A stretch of 64,000 nt of DNA from Cephalopachus bancanus (GCA_027257055.1 JAPVLO010000182.1:6510001-6574000); one strand, 5' to 3'; shown: positions 12,187 through 24,135, counted from the stretch's first letter. The notes: generated from the sequence alone by a model not told the origin. Made by a program: numbers and translations.

Positions 12187-12480
12187 GGCCAGGAGTGGTG
12201 GCTCATGCCTATAATCCCAGCACTTTGGGAGGCGGAGGAGAGAGGATTGCCTGAGCCCATGGGTTCCAGACCAGCCTGGGCAACATGGCGAGATCTCTTC
12301 TCCACAGTAAATCAAAAAATTAGCTGGGCATGGTGGCACACGCCTGTGGATCCAGCTACTTGGAAGGCTGAGGCGGAAGGATCACCTGAGCCTGGCAGGT
12401 CAAGGCTACGGTAGCCATGAGTGTGCCACTGCACTCCAGTCTGGGTGATAGCAAGACTGACTCAAAAAAAAAAAAAAAAA
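12187..12480 (+). mobile_element. Alu, full-length
   Basis: TSD AAAGATCCAAACA versus AAAGACCCAAACA (12174-12186 and 12481-12493), 12 of 13 matching, with an A tail of about 20. Confidence 0.94.
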
Positions 12481-12565
12481 AAAGACCCAAACATAGTGTT
12501 TGGTTATGTCTTTCAAGGCTCTTCTATAGCAGTCTTTTCTTCTTTCTCTTCATGCCATTGATCGT

Positions 12566-12868
12566 TGGTTTTTTTGTTTTTGTTGTTTTTTTGAGACTCT
12601 GACTCAAAACCTGTTGCCCAGGTTGGTAGTGCAGCGGCACGATCTTGACTCACTGCAGACTCAACCTACTAGGCTCAGGAGACCTTTCCTCCTCTGCCTC
12701 CTGAATAGCTTAGACTACAGGCATGCACCGCTAGTTAATTTTTTCATTATTTGTAGAGATGGGTCTTACTATGTTGCCCAGGCTGGTCTCTAACACCAGG
12801 GCTCAAGCAATCCTCCCATGTAGGCCTCCCAGAGGGCGAGGATTACAAGTAGGAGCCACCGTGCCGCC
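12566..12868 (-). mobile_element. Alu, old and diverged
   Basis: Antisense dimer with many substitutions and small gaps (for example CACCGCTAGTTAATTTTTTC). Its start GAGACTCTGACTCAAAACCTGTTGCCC is rearranged. Confidence 0.85.
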
Positions 12869-12889
12869 CATGTTGTTTTCTTTACAATA

Positions 12890-13340
12890 TAAATTGAGTT
12901 AGGTCATTTCCCTACTTAAACCCTGCAGTACCTTTCCCTCACGTTAGAGCGAGATTCAAAACCCCTACCACACTCAAAGCCCTGCATGACCCAGGCCCCA
13001 CCCACTTCCCCAGCATCTTCTCTCACCACTAGCTCAGCACAGTCTGGCCCCAGTGTCTTCCTTAAACACTCCAAGCTCGTTCCCACCTGGGATTCCGCAC
13101 TCGCTGGCCCCACAGTCCGAAATGCCTGGTCCTCCCCCACCACACTGACACTCGGATGTCAGCAGAACTGGCGTCTTGTCCCTGGGGTCACAGCTCCATT
13201 TGCTGCCTCTTCAGAGACGGAGGCCTTCCCTGACCGATTCCTTCCCAGGTAGCTCTTCTTCCCCCAGGTTGTTCTTCCTCAATCCTCCCCTGCTTCATGG
13301 AGTTGGTTACTACCCGAAAGTGCCTCCTCTATATTTGTTC
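12890..13340 (+). mobile_element. L2 LINE fragment
   Basis: Reads CCTGCAGTACCTTTCCC, AAAGCCCTGCATGACCCAGG, GTCCGAAATGCCTGGTCC, GAGGCCTTCCCTGACC, matching the last part of L2 ORF2. Open frames here (such as 12986-13252) are fossil L2. Confidence 0.8.
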
Positions 13341-13970
13341 GCCTATGCAGCGGGATGCTAAGATAGAATTTTCCACCGGAACATTGAGACAATAAATGTA
13401 AAATTTTCGAAACTAGATGACCATACGCGAATTCTGCAAAGGAAATGGTCAGGAACCTTCCCGTGCTTCTTGGACCTGTCAGCTGGATCACAAATGCAAA
13501 CAAAAAAAAGAAGAAAGTGAAGGAGGGATTTATAGATGATGCCTTTGGAAGGAATTGTTGCTGTCCTGTGAGAGCCAGCTCCTTCCCCCAGGGGGAAGGT
13601 TAAAGTGAGGAGTGCTACCTCCTTCAAGCCTGGGGCGAAAGGGCTTTAGGGAACCATTTAGAGAGTGAACCATGTGTTCTCTCAAGTTGACAGATGGGAG
13701 AAGGCGTGCTGGATATAGAATGTGTGCCTCATTCTCACCTGAGAAAACTAAAGTGGTTAGTCTGGGAAAACAGGAGAGGGGTAATTCTATGTCTGTTTTA
13801 GACTCTGCTTCTCATCATGAGACGCTTGAATATGTTCCATGCGCTAATGTGGGTATGCACAAGACAAATCAGAGGGCTTCTCTTGGGTTCTGACCAACGT
13901 GGGCGCAGAAGAGGTAGTGATCCTAGCCACAAAAGTTGAAAGTGAAGGCCTATTTTTCTGGGGGCTAATG
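13341..13970. other. Unassigned interval
   Basis: Repeat-poor sequence holding frames under 90 codons with no family signature. No gene supported. Confidence 0.35.
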
Positions 13971-13984
13971 AAAAATGGCGGATA

Positions 13985-14276
13985 GCCGGGCTCGGTGGCT
14001 CAGCCTGTCATCCCGCGCTTTGGGAGGCTGAGGTGAGTGGGTTGCCTGAGCCCGCGGGTTTGAGATCCACCTGGGCAATTTGGTGAGACCTCATCTCTAC
14101 AATAAATCAAAAATCAGTCGGGCGTGGTGGCGCACACATGTAGTTCCAGCTCCTTGGAAGGCTGAGGCGGAAGGATCGCCGGAGCCCAGCAGGTTGAGGC
14201 TGCGGTGGCCGGGAGCGGCCATTGCACTCCAGTCTGGGCGACAGAGTGAGACTTCAACTCAAAAAAAAAAAAAAAA
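13985..14276 (+). mobile_element. Young lineage-type Alu
   Basis: GGCTCAGCCTG type with TSD AAAAATGGCGGATA versus AAAAATGGCAGATA (13971-13984 and about 14278-14291). Confidence 0.95.
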
Positions 14277-14289
14277 GAAAAATGGCAGA

Positions 14290-15179
14290 TAACCTCTCAT
14301 GATTAAGATGCGTCCAATTGGGCCAACAAGTCAGCTTCAACTCTCTGCCAGCCCCAAAGAATACAAAATCTCCCAGTCTAGTAAGAACTGCCCCATCCTC
14401 TTACCATCACACCACCACCACCACCACTGTCACCCTTACCTTCCACACACACAACCGAGATTCTTTGAAAGAATCAGAATACCAGCCAGGTAAGATGAAG
14501 GAGTTCATAAAACAAGGGAAAGCAAAAACTACATCCCCTTCTCTGGAGACAGGATGCCGTCAATTACAGGCCATAATTCAAAGATGCTAATTCAACCTTT
14601 GGATGAAATCAAAGCATTTAATCATCATCTTCCACCAGACTTCAGTTTTTTAAATCGAGGCTGTTTTTAACCACTTAAAGTGGCCAAAGGATTGTCTATA
14701 GCAGAACAATGATGGGATCTACTGATATTTCCATTGTAGAAACAGATCACCATTACTAAATACACTTCGAATGGGTAGTGAACAAGAAAAAGTAAGTTAC
14801 ACTCTGAGCCTACAAACCGTGTATTTAGCGTGTCAGCTTGTTATCTGTCTCCCTCCATTGGTAGGTCCAAGACTGTGGACTTTGTCATCCTAATGAGGCA
14901 GGCATAGTTAACATAGCACATAGGTGAGATGCAGTTAGGCAAGCTTTCTTAGGCAGGTCTAATTTAGATAAATGAGGAACAGGGTGGTTAAGCACTCTGG
15001 TGTCTTTTCTGATCGGTATACAAACTTAATCCGACCTGCCAGGCCTTGTGGGTTGGGATGTAGAATTACCAGTGCGGTAAATCACAGAAACAATGAGAAA
15101 TTATCCAAAAAGAAAAAGCACGATGTTCTGAGAAAAGCCAAATCTAGTTAGGCAGTGACTTTTATTATTTAGAAGATTT
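14290..15179. other. Unassigned interval with a CAC run
   Basis: A (CAC)n run at about 14408-14427 creates a His-rich stretch in a small frame; this is low-complexity DNA, not a gene. Nothing else could be assigned. Confidence 0.4.
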
Positions 15180-15470
15180 TCTTTTTTTGAGTTGAGTTTC
15201 ACTCTTGTCACCCAGGCTGTAGTGCAGTGTCACGCTCACAGTCACTGCAGCCTTGACCAGCAGGGCTCACTTGATCCTTCCGCCTCAGCCTTCCAAATAG
15301 CCGGAACTACAGACGCACACCACCACGCCTGGCTAGTTTTTGTGATTTTTATTGTAGAGACGAGGTCTCCCAAGTTGCCCAGGTTGGCCTCGAACCCCTG
15401 GGCTTAGGTAATTCTCTCGCCTTGGCCTCCCAAAGTGCTGGAATTACAGGCTGAGCCACCATGCCTGGCC
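15180..15470 (-). mobile_element. Alu, full-length
   Basis: Antisense dimer, short T tail. AGAAGATTTT and AAAAGATTCT on either side look like a degenerate TSD. Confidence 0.92.
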
Positions 15471-15583
15471 TAAAAGATTCTTATAACCCCAAAAAGTTAA
15501 GAGATAGCAACCAAAACTCATGACCAGATACCTGTAGCCCTCCACTTATAGCTTATGGAACAGTTTGTTTAAAATTGTTGTAA

Positions 15584-15869
15584 ACAGCCAGGCTCGGTGG
15601 CTCAGCCTGTAATCCCGTGCCTTTGGGAGGCTGAGTTGAGTGGATTGCCTGAGCCTGCGGGTTCGAGATCCGCCTGGGCAGCGAGATCTCATCTCTACAA
15701 TAAATAAAAAAATCAGCGGGCATGGTAGCGCGGGCCTGTAGTTCCGGCTACTCGGAAGGCTGAGGCAGAGGGATCGCCGGAGCCCAGCAGGTCGAGGCTG
15801 CGGTGGCCGGGAGCGGCCACTGCACTCCAGTCTGGGCGACCGAGTGAGACTCCAACTCAAAAAAAAAAA
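15584..15869 (+). mobile_element. Young Alu, 5-bp-deleted subtype
   Basis: Lineage-type Alu with CCTGGGCAGCGAGATC, i.e. lacking the ACTTG found in the parent form, and with the extra C in GTGCCTTTGGG. TSD AAAATTGTTGTAA versus AAAATTGTTGCAA (15571-15583 and 15870-15882). Confidence 0.95.
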
Positions 15870-15992
15870 AAAATTGTTGCAAGCATATAAAGCTTCTTGT
15901 TAAAGGCAAGCATGTGTCCTTTCCTTTAAGTCACCTGCATTCTTTCTTGAACATGCTTTCCTTTCTAATACATTTTCCTTTAAATATACTTA

Positions 15993-16312
15993 GGGGCCAG
16001 GCGCAGTGGCTTGCATTTGCAATCCCAGCACTTTGGGAGGTGGAGGCGAGAGGATTACCTGACTCCAGGGGTTTGAGACCACCCTGGACAATACGGTGAG
16101 ACCTCATCTCTACAAAAAAAGCAAAAAGTTAGCTGGGCATGTTGGCACATGCCTGTAGTTCCAGCTAGTTGGCGGGCTGAGGTGGAAGGATTGCCTGAGC
16201 CCAGCAGGTCAAGCCTGCAGTGGCCGTGAGTGTGCCACTGCACTCTAGCCTGGGAGACAGAGTGAGACTCAGACTCAAAATAAATAAATAAATAATAAAA
16301 ATAAATAAATAA
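15993..16312 (+). mobile_element. Alu, full-length with (TAAA)n tail
   Basis: Dimer whose A tail has become an AAAT/AATA microsatellite (16277-16312). A related AATATACTTAG / AACTATACTTTG pair flanks it. Confidence 0.93.
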
Positions 16313-16460
16313 ACTATACTTTGGACTTGCTTTGAAATTCTTTTCTTCAGCAAAGTCAAAAACCCACAGAGCAACTATACCCTACACTACCCAACGTCAC
16401 TAACATTGTATCCCCAGAACCAAGAAGAAGGTCTGACATGAGAGAGGAACCTCATAAATA

Positions 16461-16995
16461 CAGAGGAGGACCCCTCAAAACCCAGAATTTATTTATAAAA
16501 CATTGTATATTTATTCTTACACGTTTAAACTTCAATCACCTTCAAAGTATTCTCCATTTGATGCAATAGACCTATCAAGATGCTTTCTCCACTGCTCAGA
16601 AGAGTTTTTGAGCTCATCAATTTTGATGCCTTTTAGTGCTTCTGCTGTTTGGTTTTACCTCTTCCGCATCAGCAAATGTTTCCCTTTGAGGACTTTTTGT
16701 ACCTGGGGCGAGATCAGGTGAATAGGAAGGGTGGAGCACAGGGGTTATACTGTTTTGGGTCAAAAACTGCTGAACACTCAGCATGGTATGGACAGGTGCA
16801 CTCGTAGATCACTCATTACGAAATGGACAAATGCATTAAAAGAATCTCCAAAAAAAAATTTACTGAAGCCAAATGCAGCCTCTCACAACAAGGTGAGCTG
16901 GTACACTGAGGCTGATGGGTACCTAGTGGAGGAAGCCTCTACTGCAAGGGGCCTGCCCTCCAAAAAATAATTCCAGTTTTCTTGGATCCTCCTCA
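16461..16995 (-). mobile_element. Deleted mariner-like DNA transposon (family 2)
   Basis: Both ends carry related inverted repeats (left GAGGAGGACCCCTCAAAAC, right complement GAGGAGGATCCAAGAAAAC) next to TA dinucleotides at 16459-16460 and 16996-16997, the target of Tc1/mariner elements. The minus strand left part encodes the C-terminal end of a mariner transposase (KVEEVK-like then DEFK-like residues, broken by frameshifts). The N-terminal two thirds of the gene is missing and the 5' end follows directly. At about 535 bp it is a non-autonomous derivative. A second copy with the same internal join lies at 58793-59366. Confidence 0.85.
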
Positions 16996-16997
16996 TA

Positions 16998-17844
16998 TTA
17001 TCTAAAAGTTAGCAGTGGTTCCCCAAGTTTCAGTTCCCCAAATAACTCAGCTTCTGCTTTGACTCATTGGAAGTTTCTAGGATAGCTGTATTAGAGAGGA
17101 AAAGCTAACTGCCATGACAGCAACCACAAAATATGATTGGGTTAACAGAAAACAAGTTTATTTCTTGCTCATGAGAAGTCCAGTGAGAAAGTTCCCGGGC
17201 AGCTCTTCTCCAAGCAGTGACTCAGGGATCTAGGCTTCTCCCTTCTTATCATATAATTTTTAACCTGCAGTCTTTAAGATTGCTGTGAAAGGGGAAAGAA
17301 GCGGAAGAGGCACAGTTGATAATCTCCTTGGCTTAAAAATGACACACTTCATTTTTACTTAAGTATGGAATCTGGCTAGACAACTGCATCCTAGCAATAC
17401 CTCTACACTGTAGGAGGAAAACTTGCATCTTTAGTGGCCAGTTACCACTGCTGCCACAGTGGAAGGACTGACTAAAGGCCTACCTGAATTATATAAATGA
17501 GTCATCTTCCCAGTAGAATGGAGTCTAGTCCATGAACTCCAGCTAGCTATCTGGGTCATCTAGCGCCAGACTCACCTCCCTAGTACCAGCTGTTATTTAG
17601 TCCAGCTTCCTCTCAGAGCTCTGCTCTCTACGGAAGCCCTGCTATTTCATCAGGGGTCTTAGAACTGATTCTCTGCCTGCCATACCAGCAAAGACACTTT
17701 GTGGACAAAAAGGCCACATCCACCCCCATAGCTGCCAAGCACCAGTTCCATCGAGGAAGGCTCCTCTGCTTTGGCCCAGCCTGCTGTAAGGAAGCACCCA
17801 AGCCTCTAAGAGCCATGAATACTTCCTTCACATTACAGTTTAAG
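16998..17844. other. Unassigned interval with old repeat texture
   Basis: The part from about 17090 to 17480 (AACAGAAAACAAGTTTATTT, CAAGCAGTGACTCAGGGA) resembles a widespread old mammalian interspersed repeat that I cannot name with confidence. No gene. Confidence 0.4.
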
Positions 17845-17940
17845 AACTGGCACCTGGAGCTGGTTGGTGACCTGTCCAAGGTCACACAATTTATCAGCAT
17901 CAGGGCCGGGATCAGAGTCCACACTTCTCACTCTTGACAT
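17845..17940 (+). mobile_element. MIR SINE fragment
   Basis: Reads CCTGTCCAAGGTCACACA, CAGGGCCGGGATCAGAGTCC, the MIR 3' half. Confidence 0.75.
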
Positions 17941-18202
17941 CATAGCACACATCTTCAAAATCTCTTTAAAGGCTGTCATCTCCTCAATCCCCAACCACCT
18001 ACTCTTCAGCTCAAACTGAGTTGTCATTTGAGAGGGCATTCCCAGGCCTTCTATTTCAGCCTCACGTCTTTTACTTGACTCCCAGGACACCCCTTCCCCG
18101 GAAGTCTCTTCCTACTCACTGATCTGGCATCTGACCCATACCCTTTCCCCTCAGGTCATGTTTGGAGGTTTTGTTCTTTGTGGAACATCTTCCCTGACCC
18201 CT

Positions 18203-18303
18203 ACCTTTATGGGTGAGGAATCGAATGCCCTGAAGACTAAGCTGTCCTGCAGACACTTTATGGTTGAGGAATCTAATGCCCTGAAGACTAAAATGTCCTG
18301 CAG
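18203..18303. repeat. Two-copy tandem duplication, about 50 bp unit
   Basis: Units 18203-18252 and 18253-18303 both run from a CTTTATGG region through GAATGCCCTGAAGACTAA-like sequence to GTCCTGCAG. They differ at only a few positions, so the duplication is fairly recent. It ends 43 bp before the mariner at 18347. Confidence 0.85.
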
Positions 18304-18346
18304 AGCTCGCACTGTCAGTGGTGCACTTTGAAGGTGGCTATCCATA

Positions 18347-18843
18347 CACTGTCCAACAATTAAGTTCAAGAACTCATCCTAGAAAAAGTAATACATACCT
18401 CATTGCTGAGGATCACTATGGCCACCTTCAAAGTACTCCCCTTGCCCCCAGAGCTATTGTTGTATTACCCTTGATGTCCTGAATGTCATCAAATGTCTGT
18501 CCTTCAATATTTCCTTTATCTTTGGGTAAAGAAGAAAGTCATTGAGGGCCAGATCAGATGAGTAGGGAGGGTGTTCCAATACTTATTTGTATAGTGCTGC
18601 CAACATCGGCATACAGCGGCAAGTTCACAAACTTAATTGTCAGGCCTCAACAAATGACAACAACAGCTCTGATGGCCATGCCAGAAAAAGAGTTCCAAAA
18701 TTGCTTTGATCGGTGGACGGGGCGCTGGCGTTGGTGCATAGCTTCCCAAGGGGAGTGATTCAAAGGTGACCAAAGTGATATTCGGCAATGAGGTATGAAG
18801 CACTTTTTCTAGGATGGCTCACAAGCCTAATTGTTGGAACTCA
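18347..18843. mobile_element. Palindromic mariner derivative, copy A
   Basis: Flanked by TA on both sides (18345-18346, 18844-18845). Three terminal-type inverted repeats are present: left end (CCAACAATTAAG), an internal one ending at 18649 (CTTAATTGTCAGGCC), and the right end (CCTAATTGTTGG). Section 18347-18649 is a deleted mariner whose minus strand holds the C-terminal transposase region. Section 18650-18843 is a second, inverted copy of the same 3' end (frame reads ALMAMPEKEFQNCFD). Copy A also lacks about 80 bp of the long arm present in copy C. Same three-part design as 44507-45047 and 50550-51062. Confidence 0.88.
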
Positions 18844-18892
18844 TACACAATTCTTTTGCATCTCTTCAGACCCTCTCAACCTTACCTCTATG

Positions 18893-19945
18893 TTTTTTAA
18901 ATTTTGAACATGTGGAGTACAATTCAGGGTTAGGTATACACATGGTCATTATGCAGGTACCCTTGTTGATGAGGTGTGCCCCCTCCCCTGGCAGTTTCCC
19001 ACTACTGCCAATTGTTTTCTTATATTATGATAATTGTTCAAGGTCCACTTATGAGTGAGAACATGTGGTACTCAGTTCTTTGTTTCCGTGATAGATCACT
19101 CAGTATTATAGACTCTAAGTTCATCCAAGTTGCTGAGAAGTTCATAATGGTGTCATTCTTTACGGTTGCATAATATTCGATCATGTATATGTACATTTTT
19201 AAAATCCAGTCCTCTTTTGATAGGCAGCACAGTTGTTTCCATGTTTTTGCTATTGTGAATAACGCTGCAATAAACATGCATGTGCAGGTATCTTTTTTCA
19301 TAGAGTGATTTGAGTTCCTCCAGGTATATTCCCAGTGAGGAGATTGAGGGGTCATATGGAAGGTCGATTTTTAGATGTTTAGGAATTGCCAAACTGTTTT
19401 CCACAGAAGCTGTACTAGTTTACACTCCCACCAACAGTGTAGACGCATTCTCTTTCCCCCACGTCCTCTCCAGCATCTGTTGCTTTTTGAGTTATTGATG
19501 ATGGCCATCCTGACTGGAGTTAGGTGTGGTTTTAATTTACATTTCTTTGATGACTAATGAGACTGAGCATTTTTTCATGCATCTGTTGGCTGCTTGTATG
19601 TCTTCTTATGAGAAGTGCCTATTCATATCTTTTGCCCACTTTGTAATGAGGCTGTTTGTTTTCTCTTTTTAGCACATTTGAGTTCCTTGTAGATCTTAGA
19701 TATTAGGCCTTTGTCATATATACGGTTGGTAAATATTTTTTCCCAGACTGTGGGCTGTCTCCGCGCTCTCTTGATGGCTTCTTCGGCTTTGCAGAAGCTT
19801 GTCAGTTTGCTGAGGTCCCACTTGTCTATCTTATCTCTTATGGCTTGGGCACTTGGGGTTTTGATCAGGAACTGGCTGCCAGTTCCAATTTCCGTAAGGT
19901 GTCTCCTGCGTTTTCTAAGGTTCTTATAGTTGGAGGTTTTACACA
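18893..19945 (-). mobile_element. L1 LINE, 5'-truncated, lineage-type 3' end
   Basis: On the minus strand it holds the 3' part of ORF2 (AAACTGTTTTCCACAGAAGC and TTCACAATAGCAAAAACATG regions) and a short 3' UTR ending near GAATTGTACTCCACATG, then an A-rich tail. About 1.05 kb, with several frameshifts and stops, so not active. The same 3' tail type recurs at 35880, 36125 and 57300. Confidence 0.9.
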
Positions 19946-20796
19946 GATGATCTCTCTTTCATGCAGCAGTCAGTCCTTTCTGGGCTGAGACCACCATCAT
20001 GCTCAAAGCGGATCACCATCTTGTCCATACTGCTTGTCTCCCAGCCATGGATCTTGCCTGTCAAGGGGAATCTGGAAAAGCCAGGGAGCCACCTTTTGCC
20101 AGTTGCGGAGGGACTAACCTCTGACCAAAGAGGGATGGGAACGGATGAGCAAATGCTTTCTCTTTCTTTTTCTGTCCTCTCATTTCATGTCGAATGCCTT
20201 CCCAGACGGTCCTACGCGGCCAGGCCGCCAGGAAGGAGCCAACATGCTAGAACATCTTTGAACGATCTCTCTCTCCATTCCACTCCACTCCTTCTGACTC
20301 TCATTCACGCTGTCTGGACCCCACTCTCCAACAAAACCCTCACATTTAAGCCTTTGTCTCAGGCTTGTCTGTCCAGGAAACCCAGCCCCAGACAGAGGCA
20401 GAGAGTGGGAGCCCCGGGAATGCCCGGCTGCCCAGTTGGGTCCCACAAGAGAGTGTTTGTCTTGGCTAACCAGTCATTCCCCATTTCTTGTCTTCAGCCA
20501 TGTTGGTTCAGAAACTTAACTTTTTCAGTAAAGAAGAGACAGCTCGCCGAGCCACAGAATGCCAGTCTATTTAGTTACCACAGAAAACATAGCTATCAAA
20601 TAAGGCAGAGTCTTGAGTGCCTAACAAGGGCATCTTCTCCCTGTAGGTGAGAAACTGGAGAGACCACGTGGTCAGAATGTCCTTCACTGAGCTGTGAAGC
20701 CCCTAGGACACTCAGGGGAGGCTCATCATCTTGCAACGTGACTTTTCACTAAGTAGCTTGAGGTCCCCTGGGTGCCTCAGAAGTAGCCTTGACAAT
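19946..20796. other. Unassigned interval with a 229-codon frame
   Basis: The longest open frame of the window (19961-20650, plus) lies here, but the protein has no recognisable fold or motif and no introns or promoter can be placed. The 3' part (about 20280-20410: CTCCAACAAAACCCTCACA, GCCTTTGTCTCAGGCTTG) resembles the end of an old LTR, the likeliest origin. I do not call a gene. Confidence 0.4.
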
Positions 20797-20804
20797 GAGA
20801 TCTT

Positions 20805-21102
20805 TTTGTTTTTTGTGTTTTTTTTTTGAGTTGGAGTCTCACTCTGTCACCCAGACTGGAGTGCAGTGGCCGCTACTGGCCACCGCAGCCTCGACCTGCT
20901 GGGCTCCAGTGATCCTTCCGCCTCAGCCTTTCGAGTCGCTGGAACTACAGGCACATGCTACCACGCCCGGCTGATTTTTTGATTTATTGTAGAGATGAGG
21001 TCTCGCTGCCCAGGCGGGTCTCGAACCTACGGGCTCAGGCAATCCACTCACCTCAGCCTCCCAAAGGCGCAGGATTACAGGTTGAGCCACCGAGCCTGGC
21101 TG
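20805..21102 (-). mobile_element. Young Alu, 5-bp-deleted subtype
   Basis: Antisense; reads TCTCGCTGCCCAGGCGGG where the parent form has CCAAGTTGCC. TSD GAGATCTT (20797-20804 and 21108-21115). Confidence 0.93.
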
Positions 21103-21469
21103 CCAAGGAGATCTTAGTGGCGGGTCTGCTTGGCCAAGAACCCCTCTCCAAATTTGTCTCTGTGACGTTCCTGTATCATCATGATTGCTCCTATATCATT
21201 ATGATTGTTTTTATTGTGGTTATTATCGTAAAGAGGGTAACATTTGGAAAAATGATTAATGTGCTTTTCTCTTTTGCCTTTCAGTGAATTTGACCTTTTC
21301 CCTGGATTGGCCCCAAGCATTCATCTGCCTTGGGAGAAATTAAATTGTTACAGAAAAATGCAAAAAGAAATAAAGGGCTAATATTCTGCTATTGACATTT
21401 AAAATGAGATTTCTCAGCAAGGCACTAATTTTTAGATTCAGGCTGTTGTCTCAAGAGAGGTAGGATTGC

Positions 21470-22010
21470 CAAATGGCTAAAATAACAGAATTAGAAGCAA
21501 AATAGCTGGGCTGAATCCAGGCTCTTCCTTTTGCCATTTGTGTGACCTTGGACAAGTTACTGACTTTCTCTCTCTCTCTTTTTTTTTTTTTTTTGAGTTG
21601 GAGTCTCACTCTGTTGCCCAGACTGGAGTGCAGTGGCATGCTCCCGGCCACCGCAGACTTGCCCTGCTGGGCTCCAGCGATCCTTGCACCTCAGCCTTCC
21701 AAGTAGCCGGAACTACAGGCATGCACTACCCACCCGGCTAATTTTTGATTTGTTGTAGAGATGAGGTCTCGCCAAGTTGCCTAGGTGAGTCTCGAACCCG
21801 CGGGCTCAGGCAATCCACTCACCTCGGCCTCCCAAAGTGCTGGGATTTCAGGCTGAGCCACCGAGCCAGGCCAACTGATTTTCTCTATGACTTAGTCTCC
21901 TTGTCTGTAAAATGGAGTAATAATAGCACCTATCTCAGTGGATGAGAATTTAGAAAGCTAGTACTCGTAAAGCATTCATTCAATGAATATTATCAAATTC
22001 GTTCTAGATG
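21470..22010 (-). mobile_element. MIR SINE split by an Alu
   Basis: Left part 21470-21571 (GTGTGACCTTGGACAAGTTAC) and right part 21874-22010 (TTGTCTGTAAAATGGAGTAA, TAATAGCACCTATCTCAG) are contiguous in the MIR consensus; the Alu at 21572-21873 interrupts them. Confidence 0.85.
21572..21873 (-). mobile_element. Young lineage-type Alu inside MIR
   Basis: TSD ACTGACTTTCTCT versus ACTGATTTTCTCT (21559-21571 and 21874-21886). Carries the GGCTGAGCCACCGAGCC (antisense) diagnostic but keeps AAGTTGCC, so it is the undeleted subtype. Confidence 0.95.
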
Positions 22011-22146
22011 TCAAGCACTGAAACCCTTAGAAGTAGTTAGGGAGTATCTGGAACATAGAGCATTCAATAAACAAGCTATCATCTTCAAAATTCCTTTATC
22101 TTCCCTGGCATCTGTATCAAGTACTAGCTTTTAGAGTGTAGCACAA

Positions 22147-22426
22147 GGTTGGGTGTGGTGGCTCAAGCCTGTAATCCTGGCCAAGGCGAGAAGATTGCCT
22201 GAGACCAGGGGTTTGAGGTCACCCTGGGCAACTTGGTGAGACCACGTTTCTACAATAAATCAAAAAATTAGCCAGGCGTGGTGGTGCATGCCTGTAGCTC
22301 CAGCTACTTGTAAGGCTGAGGCGGAAAGATCGCTGGAGCCCAGCAGGTCGAGGCTGTGGTGGCCATGAGCGTGCCACTGCACTCCAGCCTAGGCGACAGA
22401 GTGAAACTCCAACTCAAAAAAAGAGA
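22147..22426 (+). mobile_element. Alu with small internal deletion
   Basis: The usual CAGCACTTTGGGAGG segment is missing near 22180 (AATCCTGGCCAAGGCG). It ends in A run then (GA)n. Confidence 0.9.
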
Positions 22427-22669
22427 GAGAGATGGAGCAGCTCTGGAGACTCCAAGAACCAGGAACACCATCACATGATTCTGAGGGGGCCTTAGGGACA
22501 GGGGCGAGAAGGCAGAAGACTCTGAAAGTTGAGAGACCAAGTATTTTTGTACAGATAGACTGACTATTTTCTCGAGGTATTGTTTACATTGTTTTCTTGA
22601 ATTTAAGTGAATCTAAATTTTTCTTCCAGCCACCCAGAAGCTGGAAACAAAAATAAAGATTCTAATTCC

Positions 22670-22960
22670 TGACCGGGTGCATTGGCTCACTCCTGTAATC
22701 CCAGAACTTTGGGAGGCAGAGGTGAGAGGATTACCTGAGCCCAGGGGTTTGAGACCAGCCTGGGCAACTTGGTGAGACCTCGTCTCTACAATAAATCAAA
22801 AAAATTAGCCATGCATGCTGGCATGTGTCTGTAGTCCCAGCTGCTCAGAAACCTGAGGTGGAAGGATCACCTGAGCCTAGCAGGTCGAGGTTGTAGTGAT
22901 CATGAACATGCCACTGCACTCCAGCCTGGGCAACAGAAAGAGATTCCTATTTAAAAAAAA
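22670..22960 (+). mobile_element. Alu, full-length
   Basis: Perfect 15-bp TSD AAAGATTCTAATTCC (22655-22669 and 22961-22975). Confidence 0.95.
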
Positions 22961-22975
22961 AAAGATTCTAATTCC

Positions 22976-23692
22976 CTTTGGATGTCTAAGGTATGATATA
23001 AGTTTTATGACTTTGATACAGTATTTATTGTTGCTGTTGTTTTCATGAATACGATCATCTGTGGCATTCCGCTTTTCCAAGAATGGCCACACCACACAAG
23101 GCCATCCCAACCAACAAAACATCCTTCTATTAAGAGGTCCTGCCACCTGGCTTTCCTACGCCCCCAGACCCATGAAGGATTTGTCTGGAGTGGACATCAG
23201 GCCCAACCTGGGTCCATCAGAGTCTCTGCCTCGGGAGGTGGAGATTTTGATCTGAGGAAGGTAAGCGCTGTTGGTTGCTTAGTCATGCTCATGGAAAATT
23301 TCCAGAGCAACGATTCCCAAATCACCATAGGCGCTCCCTGGTGTGCCTCAAACCAATGCAAAATTCACATCCTTATATGAAAATTCTTCCGTGCAAATGA
23401 TTTTTATTCAAAAAGCCATAAATGTTTATATATCACGAGGGATTCTCTTCTAATAATCTACTGAATGGTCATTATGGGTTGCTAAAATTTAGAATTCACA
23501 AACTAAAATGATTGTTGTAAGAGTGTCCTGAGAACTCTAACTCCGTGTTCTGCTGTGGAGGGTGTCTGCCAGGCCCAGGCCAGCAAGGACAAGGTGTTCT
23601 CAGGTTACGTAGGCACAAGGCTGGAACTTCTGCAAGTTGGGGTTATGGTACTTTCTCGTCAGTGCTTCACCGGTATTGCTTCCAATTGACTG
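22976..23692. other. Unassigned interval
   Basis: No gene or assignable repeat. Holds a 111-codon frame (23045-23380) without family signature. Confidence 0.35.
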
Positions 23693-23991
23693 CTTGTTTG
23701 TTTGTTTGTTTTTGAGACAAGTTCTTACTCTGTCACCCAGCCTGGAGTGCTAGGGCACAATCACCATAGCCTCCAACTCCTGGCCTCAAGTGATCCTCCT
23801 GCTTCAGCTTCCCAAGTATTATAGTTGGGACTATAGCCGCCCACCACCATGCCAACTAATTATTCTATTTTCTGTAGAGACAAGATCTCTCTTTGTTGTC
23901 CAGGCTGGTCTCGAACTCTTGACCTCAAGCAGTTCACCCACCTCAGCCTCCCAAAGTGCTGGGATTACAGGCATAAACCACCACGCCTGGC
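23693..23991 (-). mobile_element. Alu, full-length, old
   Basis: Antisense dimer after a (TTTG)n tail. Diverged; CAAGTATTATAGTTGGGAC shows an insertion at the monomer junction. Confidence 0.9.
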
Positions 23992-24135
23992 ACCTGTGGG
24001 TTTTGCTAGTTTAATTATATTGGTCATTAATGATAAATTACTATAAACTTGGCATCATGATTATTTACTTTAGAATGATCAGTTTGGTTTGTTGTGATTG
24101 TTGTGTGTGGTGATTTTTTAGACCTACAATTTTTC

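Noticed and set aside
14299..14493. His-rich peptide
   Set aside because: Produced by a (CAC)n run; low-complexity DNA.
19961..20650. 229-codon open frame
   Set aside because: No domain, no codon or splice support; its 3' half resembles an old LTR end. Chance open frame in C-rich DNA.
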